From Luteimonas terricola (GTDB taxonomy: Bacteria; Pseudomonadota; Gammaproteobacteria; Xanthomonadales; Xanthomonadaceae), in NCBI RefSeq assembly GCF_004352845.1, contig NZ_SJRX01000001.1:744001-808000 (forward strand): DNA of 64,000 bases. The letters are read 5' to 3'. A model generated the notes under the pieces. That model had not been told where the DNA came from, made no database searches, and saw only the letters and a program-made list of their open reading frames with translations. This document shows, piece by piece, positions 1 to 9,255 of the stretch (its first letter is position 1; every line of letters starts with the position of its first letter). Made by a program: the position numbers and the translations under genes.

Positions 1-170
1 TCCTCAGCGGCCGCGCCGAGCAGGCCCTGATGCAGCTCAACACCCTGCGCAGGCGCGACGACATCGACTACTACGCCCGCGCCCGTATCGATGCCCGCAT
101 CGCCGCGATCACGCCGACCGTGCTCGAGCTCCGTCGCCAGGGCATCCGCGACCCGGACCTGCGCAAGTAG
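1..170 (+). CDS. C-terminal fragment of an upstream protein, possibly an M48/BepA-like metalloprotease
   Basis: An open frame enters from the left edge and ends at TAG 168-170, giving about 55 residues. The tail is helical and rich in Arg, Ala and Asp, with no catalytic motif in the visible part. From memory of gene order in Xanthomonads, an M48-type periplasmic protease with TPR repeats often precedes phoB, and a helical tail of this type would suit such a protein. That identification is inference from context only. The stop lies 30 bases before the Pho box, so the two genes are probably not co-transcribed under phosphate starvation. Confidence 0.4.
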   Translation, partial: LSGRAEQALMQLNTLRRRDDIDYYARARIDARIAAITPTVLELRRQGIRDPDLRK

Positions 171-199
171 CCGGGGACCCGGCCAGGTGGCTGGTGACA

Positions 200-233
200 C
201 TGTCACCAAACCGTCACCAAACCGTCGTCTAAT
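200..233 (+). promoter_or_regulatory. Pho box and -10 element of the phoB promoter
   Basis: Three consecutive 11-base units are visible: CTGTCACCAAA at 200-210, CCGTCACCAAA at 211-221 and CCGTCGTCTAA at 222-232. They match the direct-repeat architecture of the enterobacterial Pho box (CTGTCAT repeats with A/T-rich spacers). A -10-like TCTAAT lies at 228-233. PhoB should therefore activate its own operon. The arrangement places the transcription start near 240, which argues against any phoB start codon upstream of that point. Confidence 0.8.
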
Positions 234-264
234 GGCTGCAGTACCCGGAACGAGCGCTAAAAGC

Positions 265-954
265 GTGCAGAAACGCATCCTGATCGTCGACGATGAACCC
301 GCAATCCGCGACATGGTGGCGTTCGCCGTGCGCAAGGGCGATTACGAAGCGGTCCACGCCGGCGATGCCCGCCAGGCGCAGGAGGCGATCGCCGACCGCG
401 TCCCCGACCTGATCCTGCTGGACTGGATGCTGCCGGGCACCACCGGAATCGAACTGGCCCGCCGCTGGCGCCGGGAAGCGCTGACCCGCGAGATCCCGAT
501 CATCATGCTGACCGCGCGCGGCGAAGAGAACGACCGCGTCGGCGGCCTCGAGGCCGGGGTCGACGACTACGTGGTCAAACCTTTTTCCTCGCGCGAGCTG
601 CTGGCGCGCATCCGCGCGGTCATGCGCCGTTCGCGCGACGACGACGAGGACGGCAGCGTGACCCAGGGCGAGCTGCGCATCGACGGCGCGGCGCACCGCG
701 TGTTCGCCGGCAACGAGCCGGTGTCGATCGGTCCCACCGAGTACCGGCTGCTGCACTTCTTCATGACCCACGCCGACCGCGTGTACTCGCGCTCGCAGCT
801 GCTCGACCACGTCTGGGGCGGCAGCGTCTACGTCGAGGAGCGCACGGTGGACGTGCACATCCGCCGCCTGCGCAAGACCCTTGAGCCCTTCCGGCTCGAC
901 GGCATGGTGCAGACGGTGCGCGGCGCGGGTTACCGATTCTCCGCCTCGGTCTAG
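265..954 (+). CDS. phoB: Phosphate regulon response regulator PhoB
   Basis: This is an OmpR/PhoB-family response regulator of 229 residues. The receiver domain (about 1-120) has the acidic pair at 9-10, the phospho-acceptor Asp53 in LLDWMLPG and the conserved Lys in VVKPF. A winged-helix DNA-binding domain follows (about 130-227), ending in the usual VRGAGYRF. I chose the GTG at 265 because the protein then starts directly before KRILIVDD, as in relatives, and because the Pho box and -10 lie at 200-233; an ATG at 232 falls inside the -10. phoR follows after 9 bases. Once phosphorylated by PhoR under low phosphate, PhoB activates Pho-regulon promoters. Confidence 0.95.
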   Translation: MQKRILIVDDEPAIRDMVAFAVRKGDYEAVHAGDARQAQEAIADRVPDLILLDWMLPGTTGIELARRWRREALTREIPIIMLTARGEENDRVGGLEAGVDDYVVKPFSSRELLARIRAVMRRSRDDDEDGSVTQGELRIDGAAHRVFAGNEPVSIGPTEYRLLHFFMTHADRVYSRSQLLDHVWGGSVYVEERTVDVHIRRLRKTLEPFRLDGMVQTVRGAGYRFSASV

Positions 955-963
955 ACTGGCGGC

Positions 964-2325
964 ATGCCGCCGACTTCCAAGACTTCGTGGCAGCGGACCC
1001 TGGCCACGCTGGCCGTGGTCCTTGCCCTGGCCCTGCTTGCCGGCCTCGCCATCGGCCAGCCCTGGCCGGCCCTCGCCCTGGCTGCCCTGGCCCTGCTCGC
1101 GGTGCACCTGCTGCGCCTGCGCCGGATCATGGGCATGATCGACGCCCGCATGCGTCTACCGCCACCGCCCGCCGGCGGCGGCGGTGCCTGGGCGGGCATG
1201 GAACGCCTGCTGCATCGCGCCCGCCACGAAGTCGGTGGCCGCGAACGCCGGCTCGTGGAGATGATGCGCGCCTACCGCGCGGTCGCCATCGCCCTGCCCG
1301 ATGCCCTGGTGGTCGTCGACCGCAACACCCAGCGGGTGATCTGGTGCAACGCCGCGGCCGACAGGCTGCTTGGCCTGGACTATCCGCGTGACAAGGGCGC
1401 CAGCCTCTGCGAACGCCTGCAGCCGCTGCCCCTCGCCCACTGGCTGAGCGCCGGCCGCCATGCCGAGCCGATCATCGATGCCGCATCACCCGCGGATCCG
1501 GCGATCCGCATCAGCCTGCGCCTGATCCCCTATTCCGACGCGCTGTGGCTGCTGGTGGCCCGCGACGTCGGCAAGCTGATGCGGCTGGAGAAGATGCGCC
1601 GCGACTTCGTCGCCAACGTGTCGCATGAACTGCGCACGCCGCTGACCGTGATCCACGGCTACCTCGACATGCTCGAACCCGACGAGACCTCGGACTGGGA
1701 ACCGATCATCAGCGAGATGCGCCGCCAGTCGCAGCGCATGACCCAGCTGGTGGAGGACCTGCTGACCCTGTCCAGGCTCGAGGCCCAGGACACCATCGAA
1801 GAGGACGGGGTGGCGATGTCGCCGATGCTCGCCACCCTCCGCCGCGAGGCCGGCGCACTGAGCCAGGGTCGCCACGATGTCACCGTGGAGGACACGGCCG
1901 GCGTCGACCTCCGCGGCTCCACCCGCGAACTGCACAGCGCGTTCTCCAACCTGGTCGCCAACGCGATCCGCTACACGCCAAGCGGCGGCCGCATCGCGGT
2001 CCGCTTCGCGCCCGCCGAGGACGGCGGCGCCGTGCTGTCGGTCGAAGACAGCGGCTACGGCATTCCCGAGCCCCACATCGCGCGCCTGACCGAACGCTTC
2101 TACCGCGTGTCGAGCAGTCGCACGCGCGAAACCGGCGGCACGGGCCTGGGCCTGGCCATCGTCAAACACGTGCTGCAGTTGCACCAGGCGCGGCTGGACA
2201 TCGCCAGCGAGGTCGGCCGCGGCAGCATCTTCTCCTGCCATTTCGGGCCTGGGCGCATCATCGATCGCCTGGACGACCCGCATGAAGAGCCACATGACCA
2301 GACACACACCGGCGAATCCGCCTGA
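964..2325 (+). CDS. phoR: Phosphate sensor histidine kinase PhoR
   Basis: This 453-residue membrane kinase partners PhoB. Two hydrophobic helices (about 12-30 and 34-50) are separated by a very short loop, so there is no periplasmic sensor domain, as is usual for PhoR. A PAS domain spans about 95-200. The HisKA motif FVANVSHELRTPL places the phospho-acceptor at His221, and an HATPase domain with N and G boxes (NAIRYTPS, GYGIPE, GTGLGLAIV) follows. A Gly/Pro-rich stretch at 66-75 links membrane and cytoplasmic parts. The end of the gene overlaps the start of ppk1 by 44 bases, so the phosphate signal and polyphosphate synthesis are probably co-transcribed. Confidence 0.95.
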   Translation: MPPTSKTSWQRTLATLAVVLALALLAGLAIGQPWPALALAALALLAVHLLRLRRIMGMIDARMRLPPPPAGGGGAWAGMERLLHRARHEVGGRERRLVEMMRAYRAVAIALPDALVVVDRNTQRVIWCNAAADRLLGLDYPRDKGASLCERLQPLPLAHWLSAGRHAEPIIDAASPADPAIRISLRLIPYSDALWLLVARDVGKLMRLEKMRRDFVANVSHELRTPLTVIHGYLDMLEPDETSDWEPIISEMRRQSQRMTQLVEDLLTLSRLEAQDTIEEDGVAMSPMLATLRREAGALSQGRHDVTVEDTAGVDLRGSTRELHSAFSNLVANAIRYTPSGGRIAVRFAPAEDGGAVLSVEDSGYGIPEPHIARLTERFYRVSSSRTRETGGTGLGLAIVKHVLQLHQARLDIASEVGRGSIFSCHFGPGRIIDRLDDPHEEPHDQTHTGESA

Positions 2326-4450
2326 GGCCCGCGCCCCGCGCAGGACCGCGGCACGGGCGACCACGCGCGAAGCCGCCGCGACTTCGGACGCCGCGGCGGA
2401 ATCGCTCAGCGACCCCGGGCTGTACCTCAACCGCGAGCTGTCGCAGCTCGACTTCAACTTCCGCGTGCTGGCGCAGGCGGAGGACGCGACCGTGCCGCTG
2501 CTCGAGCGCCTGCGCTATCTGTGCATCTCCTGTACCAATCTCGACGAGTTCTTCGAGATCCGCGCCGCGACCGTGCGCCACGCACAGGATTTCGAGGTGC
2601 CGCTGCCGCCCGACGGCCTGTCGCCGGGCACCGTGCTGCGGCGCATCCACGAGCGCACCGCCGAACTGGTGGATGCGCAATACCAGTGCTGGAACGACAT
2701 CCTGCGCCCGGCCCTGGACGACGCCGGCGTCCGCGTGCTGGCCCGCGAGACCTGGAACACGCGCCAGCGCCGCTGGCTGCGCGCCGTCTTCCGCGAGGAC
2801 ATCCTGCCGGTGCTGTCACCGCTGGGCCTGGACCCCTCGCATCCGTTCCCGAAGATCCTCAACAAGTCGCTCAACCTCGTCGTCGTGCTCAAGGGCAAGG
2901 ACGCGTTCGGCCGCAGCGGCCACCTTGCGATCGTCCGTGCGCCGCGCTCGCTGGCACGGATCATCCGCCTGCCGCCGCGGGTCTCCGGCGGCGAGCACGA
3001 CTTCGTCTTCCTCTCGGCGATGCTCTCCGAATTCGTGGAGGATCTCTTCCCGGGCATGGAGGTCGAGGGCGCGTACCAGTTCCGCGTCACCCGCAACTCG
3101 GAGCTGATCCTCGACGAGGACGAAGTCGAGAACCTGGCGCTCGCGCTGCGCGACGAACTCCTCGGCCGCGGCTACCTGCGCGCGATGCGCCTGGAAATCG
3201 CCGCCGACTGCCCGGAGCCGATCGTCCGCGGCCTGCTGCAGAACTTCGACCTGCCGGAGAACGCGGTCTATCGCATCAACGGGCCGGTCAACCTCAACCG
3301 GGTGATCCACGTCTACAACGAGGTCGACCGCCCCGAGCTCAAGTTCACGCCGTTCCAGCCGCGCCAGCTGCCGGGAAGCGATGCGATGTTCGACCGCATC
3401 GCCGCCGGGGACGTGCTGCTGCACCACCCCTTCGACAGCTTCAGCCCGGTGCTGGAGCTGCTCAAGCAGGCCGCGGCCGACCCCGGCGTGCTCGCGATCA
3501 AGCAGACGCTGTACCGCACCGGGCGCGACTCGCCCATCGTCGAGCACCTGGTGCAGGCCGCGCGCAACGGCAAGGACGTCACCGTGGTGGTGGAGCTGCG
3601 CGCACGCTTCGACGAAGAGGCCAACCTCGGCCTCGCCGACCGCCTGCAGGACGCCGGCGTGCAGGTGGTCTACGGCGTGGTCGGCTACAAGACCCACGCC
3701 AAGATGCTGCTGGTGGTGCGCCGCGAAGGCCGGCGCCTGCGGCGCTACGTGCACATGGGCACCGGCAATTACCACAGCGGCACCGCGCGCGCGTACACCG
3801 ACCTGGGCCTGATGACCGTCGACCCGGACATCGGCAGCGACGTGCACCAGATCTTCCAGCAGATCTCGGGACTGGCGCCGGCGATCCGCCTCAAGCGCCT
3901 GCTGCAGTCGCCGTTCACCCTGCACGCCGGGGTGCTGTCGCGCATCCGCCGCGAGGCGCAGTTCGCGGCGGCCGGCCGCCCGGCGCGGATCGTCGCCAAG
4001 ATGAACGCACTCAACGAACCGCAGGTGGTGCGCGCGCTGTACGCGGCGTCGCAGGCCGGGGTGCGGATCGACCTCATCGTGCGCGGCGCCTGCACCCTGC
4101 GCCCGGGGGTGCCCGGCGTGTCCGACAACATCCGCGTGCGCTCGATCGTCGGGCGCTTCCTGGAACACACGCGCGTGTACTGGTTCGCCAACGACGGCGC
4201 GCCGGAAACCTGGTGCGCCAGCGCCGACTGGCTGGAACGCAACCTGCTGCGCCGGGTCGAAACCTGCTTCCCGATCCTGGACCCCGCCGTGGCCACGCGT
4301 GTCCGCGAGGAGGCGCTGGAAACCTATCTTGCCGACAACACCAACGCCTGGGAACTGCAGCCGGACGGCAGCTACCGCGAACTCGCGCCGGCCGCGGGCG
4401 AGGCGCCGCACTCCGCGCAGAGCGCACTGCTGGCGAGGATCTGCGGATGA
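2282..4450 (+). CDS. ppk1: Polyphosphate kinase 1
   Basis: Ppk1 reversibly transfers the terminal phosphate of ATP onto polyphosphate. From the first ATG the product has 722 residues, typical of the family once the basic, Ala/Thr-rich N-terminal 40 residues are set aside. The conserved core starts at LYLNRELSQLDFN. The FHFDSF-like HPFDSF motif is visible, as are the two phospholipase-D-like catalytic modules with KTHAKMLLVVRR and the HTRVYWF region. A shorter start at 2294 is possible, because the N-terminus overlaps phoR and is unlikely to be conserved. The stop codon overlaps the ATG of ppx (ATGA), indicating translational coupling. Confidence 0.95.
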   Translation: MKSHMTRHTPANPPEARAPRRTAARATTREAAATSDAAAESLSDPGLYLNRELSQLDFNFRVLAQAEDATVPLLERLRYLCISCTNLDEFFEIRAATVRHAQDFEVPLPPDGLSPGTVLRRIHERTAELVDAQYQCWNDILRPALDDAGVRVLARETWNTRQRRWLRAVFREDILPVLSPLGLDPSHPFPKILNKSLNLVVVLKGKDAFGRSGHLAIVRAPRSLARIIRLPPRVSGGEHDFVFLSAMLSEFVEDLFPGMEVEGAYQFRVTRNSELILDEDEVENLALALRDELLGRGYLRAMRLEIAADCPEPIVRGLLQNFDLPENAVYRINGPVNLNRVIHVYNEVDRPELKFTPFQPRQLPGSDAMFDRIAAGDVLLHHPFDSFSPVLELLKQAAADPGVLAIKQTLYRTGRDSPIVEHLVQAARNGKDVTVVVELRARFDEEANLGLADRLQDAGVQVVYGVVGYKTHAKMLLVVRREGRRLRRYVHMGTGNYHSGTARAYTDLGLMTVDPDIGSDVHQIFQQISGLAPAIRLKRLLQSPFTLHAGVLSRIRREAQFAAAGRPARIVAKMNALNEPQVVRALYAASQAGVRIDLIVRGACTLRPGVPGVSDNIRVRSIVGRFLEHTRVYWFANDGAPETWCASADWLERNLLRRVETCFPILDPAVATRVREEALETYLADNTNAWELQPDGSYRELAPAAGEAPHSAQSALLARICG

Positions 4451-5979
4451 TCCAGGCGCTTGCGCCCGCCGCTTCGCAGAGCCAGCCGCTGGCCGACGGC
4501 GACATGCTCGCCGCGATCGACCTGGGTTCCAACAGCTACCACATGGTCGTCGCCAGATACACGCTGGGCCAGCTGCGGATCGTCGACCGCCTGCGCGAAA
4601 CCGTGCGCATGGCCGAAGGCCTGGATGGACGCGGCGGCCTGGATGCCGAGGTGCGCCAGCGCGCCCTGCGTTGCCTGGCGCGCTTCGGCCAGCGCATCCG
4701 CGACATCCCCGCGCACCGCGTGCGCGCCGTCGCCACCAACACCGTGCGCCGGCTGGCCTCGCCGCAGGCCTTCCTTATGCCGGCCGAGACCGCGCTCGGC
4801 CATGCCATCGAGATCGTGTCCGGACGCGAGGAGGCGCGCCTGGTGTACCTGGGCGTGGCCCACGCACAGCCCCCCAGGAACAGCCATCGCCGGCTGGTGG
4901 TCGACATCGGCGGCGGCTCCACCGAATGCATCATCGGCCGCGGCTTCGAGACCCTGGAGCGCGACAGCGTGCAGCTCGGCGCGGTCGCCGGCACCCTGCG
5001 CTACTTCGGCAACGGCAAGCTGTCGCGGCGGAAATGGCGCGAGGCGCTGATCGAGGCCTCGGTGGAATTCCAGCAGTTCGCCGCCACCTATCGCAGCCTC
5101 GGCTGGCAGGAAGTCATCGGCGCCTCGGGCACCAACAAGGCCATCGGCGAGATCTGCGCGCAGATGAAGCTCACCAAGGGCGCGATCACCGCGGAAGCGC
5201 TGCCGGTCGTGCGCGATCAACTGCTGCGCGCCAGCAGCATCGACGACATCAAACTGCCTGGCCTGTCCGACGACCGCCGCCCGGTCATCGCCGGCGGCCT
5301 GCTGGTGCTCGAGGCCGCGTTCGCCAGCCTCGACCTGCAGCGCATGGTGGTGAGCAAGGCTGCGCTGCGCGAAGGCGTGCTGTACGACATGCTCGGCCGC
5401 GCCGGCGACCAGGATTCGCGCGATACCTCGGTCGACGCGCTGGGCCAGCGCTACGGCATGGACCGTGCGCAGGCGCTTCGCGTCGAGGCCACCGCGTGCC
5501 GGCTGTTCGACCAGGTGGCCGCCGCCTGGCAGCTGTCGGACGACGACCGGATGATGTTGTCCTGGGCCGCGCAGTTGCACGAGCTGGGACTCACGATCGC
5601 GCACAGCCAGTACCAGGTGCACGGCGCCTACATCCTCGCGCAGTCCGACATCGCCGGCTTCTCGCGCCAGGAACAGCAGCTCCTTGCCGCCCTGGTGCGC
5701 GCGCACCGGCGAAAGGTGCCCAAGACCGTGTTCGAGGCCCTGCCCGACCGCCTGCTGCCGGCCGCGCGGCAGATGTCGATGCTGCTGCGGCTCGCCGTCG
5801 TCCTGCACCGGGGCCACGAAGATCCCGACATCCCGGGCCTCGAAGCGCGCGCCGATGGCGACGCGCTCACGCTGCGGCTGCCGCCGCGCTGGCTGGACGA
5901 GCGCCCGCTGCTGCAGGCCGACCTGGCCGGCGAGCCGGCGGAAACTGCGGCGCTGGGGATCGCTCTGCGCTTCGCCTAG
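4447..5979 (+). CDS. ppx: Exopolyphosphatase Ppx/GppA family
   Basis: This is an exopolyphosphatase of about 510 residues that releases phosphate from polyphosphate ends. The actin-like ATPase fold shows the phosphate-1 motif AAIDLGSNSYHM near residue 24 and the phosphate-2 motif VVDIGGGSTECIIG. The C-terminal half resembles the HD-like helical domain of GppA/Ppx proteins (AAQLHELG). The ATG lies inside the ppk1 stop region (ATGA overlap at 4447-4450), so synthesis and breakdown enzymes are made from one transcript, presumably under PhoB. Distinguishing Ppx from GppA (pppGpp hydrolase) by reading alone is not certain; the ppk1 linkage favours Ppx. Confidence 0.92.
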   Translation: MIQALAPAASQSQPLADGDMLAAIDLGSNSYHMVVARYTLGQLRIVDRLRETVRMAEGLDGRGGLDAEVRQRALRCLARFGQRIRDIPAHRVRAVATNTVRRLASPQAFLMPAETALGHAIEIVSGREEARLVYLGVAHAQPPRNSHRRLVVDIGGGSTECIIGRGFETLERDSVQLGAVAGTLRYFGNGKLSRRKWREALIEASVEFQQFAATYRSLGWQEVIGASGTNKAIGEICAQMKLTKGAITAEALPVVRDQLLRASSIDDIKLPGLSDDRRPVIAGGLLVLEAAFASLDLQRMVVSKAALREGVLYDMLGRAGDQDSRDTSVDALGQRYGMDRAQALRVEATACRLFDQVAAAWQLSDDDRMMLSWAAQLHELGLTIAHSQYQVHGAYILAQSDIAGFSRQEQQLLAALVRAHRRKVPKTVFEALPDRLLPAARQMSMLLRLAVVLHRGHEDPDIPGLEARADGDALTLRLPPRWLDERPLLQADLAGEPAETAALGIALRFA

Positions 5980-6068
5980 GTCGCACGGCGGTCGCCGCCG
6001 CGCAGGCCGGACCATCCGCCACCGTATCGAGCGATGCTATGCTCGGCCAGTCCTGACGGGAGGCAGCA

Positions 6069-6548
6069 ATGGGTCGTCGAATCCTCATACTTGTGGCCAT
6101 GTTGGCGGTCGTACTGGCAGCCGCGTGCTCAAGCGGCCCGGTGCGCAGGATCTCGGAGCCCGCCGCCAGCATCCAGCAGCTCGCGGTGCAGGCCGACGGC
6201 AGCTGGCTGGTCAGCCTGCGACTGCAGAACTACAGCAGCATTCCCATGCGCTTCGAGGCGGTGGACATCAAGGTCAGCGTCGGCGGACAGGCAGCCGGCG
6301 CGCTGCAGCACCGCCCGGGCCTGGAGATCGGGCCGGAGTCGGCCGACGTGGTTTCCGTGGACATGCAGCCCGATTCCAACGCCCGCATGCTGCTGGCCGA
6401 TGCGCTGGCGGCGGGCCGTCGCGTGGACTACGAACTCGACGGCAACATCGACGCGGCGCCGACCGACCGCGGCTCGTCGCGCACCTACAAGGTGGAACGC
6501 AAGAGCGCACTCAGCCCCACGCCCGGCCTTCCCGGCGTGCTGCGCTGA
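6069..6548 (+). CDS. Exported lipoprotein of the LEA type 2 / WHy-like fold
   Basis: The product has 159 residues and a lipoprotein signal peptide ending LAAAC|SSG (Cys near residue 20), so it should be membrane anchored. The mature part has alternating strands with the pattern VSLRLQNYSSIPMRFEAVD, which resembles the LEA type 2/water-stress (WHy) domain found in small Xanthomonad lipoproteins. The function is unknown; related domains are linked to desiccation or membrane protection. It sits alone between ppx and the acyl-CoA dehydrogenase gene with about 90 and 40 bases on either side. A GGGAGG ribosome-binding sequence lies just ahead of the ATG. Confidence 0.7.
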   Translation: MGRRILILVAMLAVVLAAACSSGPVRRISEPAASIQQLAVQADGSWLVSLRLQNYSSIPMRFEAVDIKVSVGGQAAGALQHRPGLEIGPESADVVSVDMQPDSNARMLLADALAAGRRVDYELDGNIDAAPTDRGSSRTYKVERKSALSPTPGLPGVLR

Positions 6549-6589
6549 GGCCTGCACCATCGGCACACACAAAGGATCCGTTCCCGCAC

Positions 6590-8380
6590 ATGAGCCAGTA
6601 CACCGCCCCGCTCGACGACATCCGCTTCATCCTCGACGACGTGCTCGACGCGCAGTCGCAGTTCGCCCGCCTCGGCTACGCCGACGCCAGTCCCGACGTG
6701 GTGGATGCGGTGCTGGAGGAAGCCGCGCGCTTCACCGGCAGCGTGCTCGCACCGCTCAATGCGGTCGGCGACCAGCAGGGTTGCCGCCACGATCCGGCCA
6801 CCGGCGATGTCGCCACGCCCGAGGGCTTCAAGGCCGCCTACGGCCAGTTCGTCGAGGGCGGCTGGCCCGGCCTGACGGCTGATCCACAGCATGGTGGCCA
6901 GGGCCTGCCGCACCTCGTGGGTCTGTCGGTGAGCGAGATGATCAACGCCGCCAACCTCGCCTGGGGCAACTTCCCGCTGCTGTCGCACGGCGCGGTCGAG
7001 GCGCTGATCCAGCACGGCGAGGACTGGCAGCGCGACGTCTTCCTGCCGCCGCTGGTCGAGGGCCGCTGGACCGGCACCATGTGCCTGACCGAGCCGCACT
7101 GCGGCACCGACCTCGGCCTGCTGCGCACCCGCGCCGAGCCCGCGGACGACGGCAGCTACGCGATCACCGGCACCAAGATCTTCATCACCGCCGGCGAGCA
7201 CGACTTCACCGACAACATCGTGCACCTGGTGCTGGCCAAGCTGCCCGACGCACCACCCGGCGCCAAGGGGATTTCCCTGTTCGCCACGCCGAAGTTCAAG
7301 GTCGCCCGCGATGGCAGCGTCGGCGAGCGCAACGCGGTGCGCTGCGGCTCGATCGAGCACAAGATGGGCATCAAGGGCTCGGCCACCTGCGTGATGAACT
7401 TCGACGGCGCGCAGGGCTGGCTCGTCGGCGAGCAGCACGGCGGGCTCAAGGCGATGTTCACCATGATGAACTCCGCGCGCCTGGGCGTGGGCCTGCAGGG
7501 CCTGGGCCTCTCCGAACGCGCCTGGCAGAACGCCCTGCGCTACTCGCGCGAGCGCCTGCAGTCGCGCGCACTGACCGGCCCGAAGTTCCCCGACAAGCCG
7601 GCCGATCCGATCATCGTGCATCCCGATGTGCGCCGCATGCTGCTGTCGGTGAAGGCGCTGACCGAGGGCAGCCGCATGCTGGCGATGCACGCCGGCAGCC
7701 TGCTCGAGGAGGCCGCCCACGCCAGCGACCCCGCCGAGCGTGAGCGCGCCGAGACCCTGGTCGGCTTCCTGACCCCCATTTCCAAGGCCTGCCAGACCGA
7801 GTGGGGCATCGAGAACACCTACAACGCCCTGCAGTGTTTTGGCGGCCATGGCTACATCGCCGAACACGGCATGGAACAGCTGGCGCGCGATGCCCGCATC
7901 ACCACGCTGTACGAAGGCACCACCGGCATCCAGGCGATGGACCTGATCGGGCGCAAGACGGCGTACTCCCAGGGTGCGGGGCTGAAGCTGCTCCTGGCCG
8001 ATGTCGAAACCTTCTGCGCGGCGCATGCCGACGATCCGGAGCTCGCCGCCAATGTCGCCGCACTGCGCGCCAGGTGCGTGGAGTGGACCGCCCTGACCAC
8101 CGAGATCCTGCAGGCCTCGGCCGCCGATCCCGACGAGCTCGGCGCCGCCGCCCACGACTACCTGTTCTATTCCGGCTACGTCGTGCTGGGCTACTGGTGG
8201 CTGCGCGCCAGCGTCGCCGCGCGCGCGTCGGCGCGTCCGGCCGCGTTCAAGGACGCCAAGCGCGAAACCGCGCGCTTCTACTTCGCGCGCATCCTGCCGC
8301 GCACCCTGGCGCACGCCGCGGCGATCCGCGGCGGTGCCGGGTCGCTGATGGACCTGGACGCGGACAGCTTCGGCGCCTGA
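6590..8380 (+). CDS. Acyl-CoA dehydrogenase with C-terminal extension (DmdC/AcdB type)
   Basis: This flavoprotein of 596 residues oxidises an acyl-CoA to the trans-2-enoyl-CoA. The central FAD-binding segment TGTMCLTEPHCGTDLG and the substrate-binding motif with ITGTKIFITAGEHDF are visible. Near the C-terminal half is the family signature CFGGHGYIAEHGMEQLARDARITTLYEGT. Family members with about 600 residues carry an extra C-terminal helical domain and include 3-methylmercaptopropionyl-CoA dehydrogenase (DmdC), but also general fatty acyl-CoA dehydrogenases in Xanthomonads. The substrate is therefore unassigned. The ATG at 6590 begins the conserved MSQYTAPLDD region, and AAGGA lies 12-16 bases upstream. 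No beta-oxidation partner is adjacent. Confidence 0.88.
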   Translation: MSQYTAPLDDIRFILDDVLDAQSQFARLGYADASPDVVDAVLEEAARFTGSVLAPLNAVGDQQGCRHDPATGDVATPEGFKAAYGQFVEGGWPGLTADPQHGGQGLPHLVGLSVSEMINAANLAWGNFPLLSHGAVEALIQHGEDWQRDVFLPPLVEGRWTGTMCLTEPHCGTDLGLLRTRAEPADDGSYAITGTKIFITAGEHDFTDNIVHLVLAKLPDAPPGAKGISLFATPKFKVARDGSVGERNAVRCGSIEHKMGIKGSATCVMNFDGAQGWLVGEQHGGLKAMFTMMNSARLGVGLQGLGLSERAWQNALRYSRERLQSRALTGPKFPDKPADPIIVHPDVRRMLLSVKALTEGSRMLAMHAGSLLEEAAHASDPAERERAETLVGFLTPISKACQTEWGIENTYNALQCFGGHGYIAEHGMEQLARDARITTLYEGTTGIQAMDLIGRKTAYSQGAGLKLLLADVETFCAAHADDPELAANVAALRARCVEWTALTTEILQASAADPDELGAAAHDYLFYSGYVVLGYWWLRASVAARASARPAAFKDAKRETARFYFARILPRTLAHAAAIRGGAGSLMDLDADSFGA

Positions 8381-8432
8381 GGCCGCTTCCGCTACCCAAG
8401 CCGTCACCTGGGGCGTATAAACTGCTGTTCCC

Positions 8433-9089
8433 ATGGAACCAGACAGAGCGCGACTTCGCCTCGTCAGCGGCATGGAACCCCCGGCGCCGCCGGCAGACCG
8501 GCATGTGGCCGGCACGGGGGTCCCGGCGCTCGGACGCGTGCGCCTGCTGGCCCTGGACGCGCACGGTCGCGCACTGGACTGGATGAGCTGGCAGGAGGCG
8601 ACCTGCCTCTATGTTCGCGGCGCGGTGGCCTGGACCCTCGGCGATCCCTGCCTGGCAGTGCGCGGAGGCACCAGCCGCGCCACCGGCCAACGCAGCCTTG
8701 TCGAACTCCACCCCATCGTGGCGGCCCGCGGCCACGCCCGGGCGCGGGCCCTGGATCCGACGCCCGCGCTCACCAACCCCGCCCTGTTCGCCCGCGACCA
8801 GCACCTGTGCATGTACTGCGGGCACTCGTTCCCGCGGCAGCGGCTGACCCGCGACCACGTGCAGCCGGTGTCGCGCGGCGGCGCCGACACCTGGGAGAAC
8901 GTGGTCGCCGCCTGCTTTGCCTGCAACTCGCGCAAGGGCGGCCGCAACCCGGCGCAGGCGTCGATGCCGCTGCTCGCCATTCCCTACCGGCCGAGCTGGA
9001 TCGAACACCTGATCCTGTCCAACCGCAACATCCTCGCCGACCAGATGGCCTTTCTCTCCAGCCAGCTGCCCAAGCGCCGACGACACTGA
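8433..9089 (+). CDS. HNH endonuclease family protein
   Basis: The product has 218 residues. The HNH module lies at about 125-175: a CMYC pair, then LTRDHVQPVSRGG with the His of the catalytic motif, then the ENVVAACFACN segment with a second CxxC. Both cysteine pairs would bind a structural zinc. The N-terminal 100 residues have no domain I recognise. A TATAAA at 8416-8421 lies only 12 bases before the ATG, so the messenger may have a very short leader or start at the later ATG 8472. Chromosomal HNH proteins of this type are widespread and of unknown role. Nothing nearby suggests a restriction or phage system. Confidence 0.82.
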   Translation: MEPDRARLRLVSGMEPPAPPADRHVAGTGVPALGRVRLLALDAHGRALDWMSWQEATCLYVRGAVAWTLGDPCLAVRGGTSRATGQRSLVELHPIVAARGHARARALDPTPALTNPALFARDQHLCMYCGHSFPRQRLTRDHVQPVSRGGADTWENVVAACFACNSRKGGRNPAQASMPLLAIPYRPSWIEHLILSNRNILADQMAFLSSQLPKRRRH

Positions 9090-9255
9090 CGGCGCCGCGG
9101 GGCACCGCGCAGCGTGTCGCAGGGCCGGCGCGACCGGCGTCACCAAACAGTTCGGAAAGTGACGCACAGCAGCCGCAAGTGCCGCCATGCGCGCGTTGAC
9201 GGCAGTGGCGCGCTCCGCAACACTCGGCGACTTCACACGTCCGGAATGCTGCGCA

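Noticed and set aside
2816-4411. Long minus-strand open frame opposite ppk1
   Set aside because: The plus strand encodes complete Ppk1; the reverse frame is a composition artefact without recognisable motifs.
8433-9089. HNH protein as part of a restriction or defence island
   Set aside because: No methylase, helicase or phage-related neighbour; it lies between metabolic genes.
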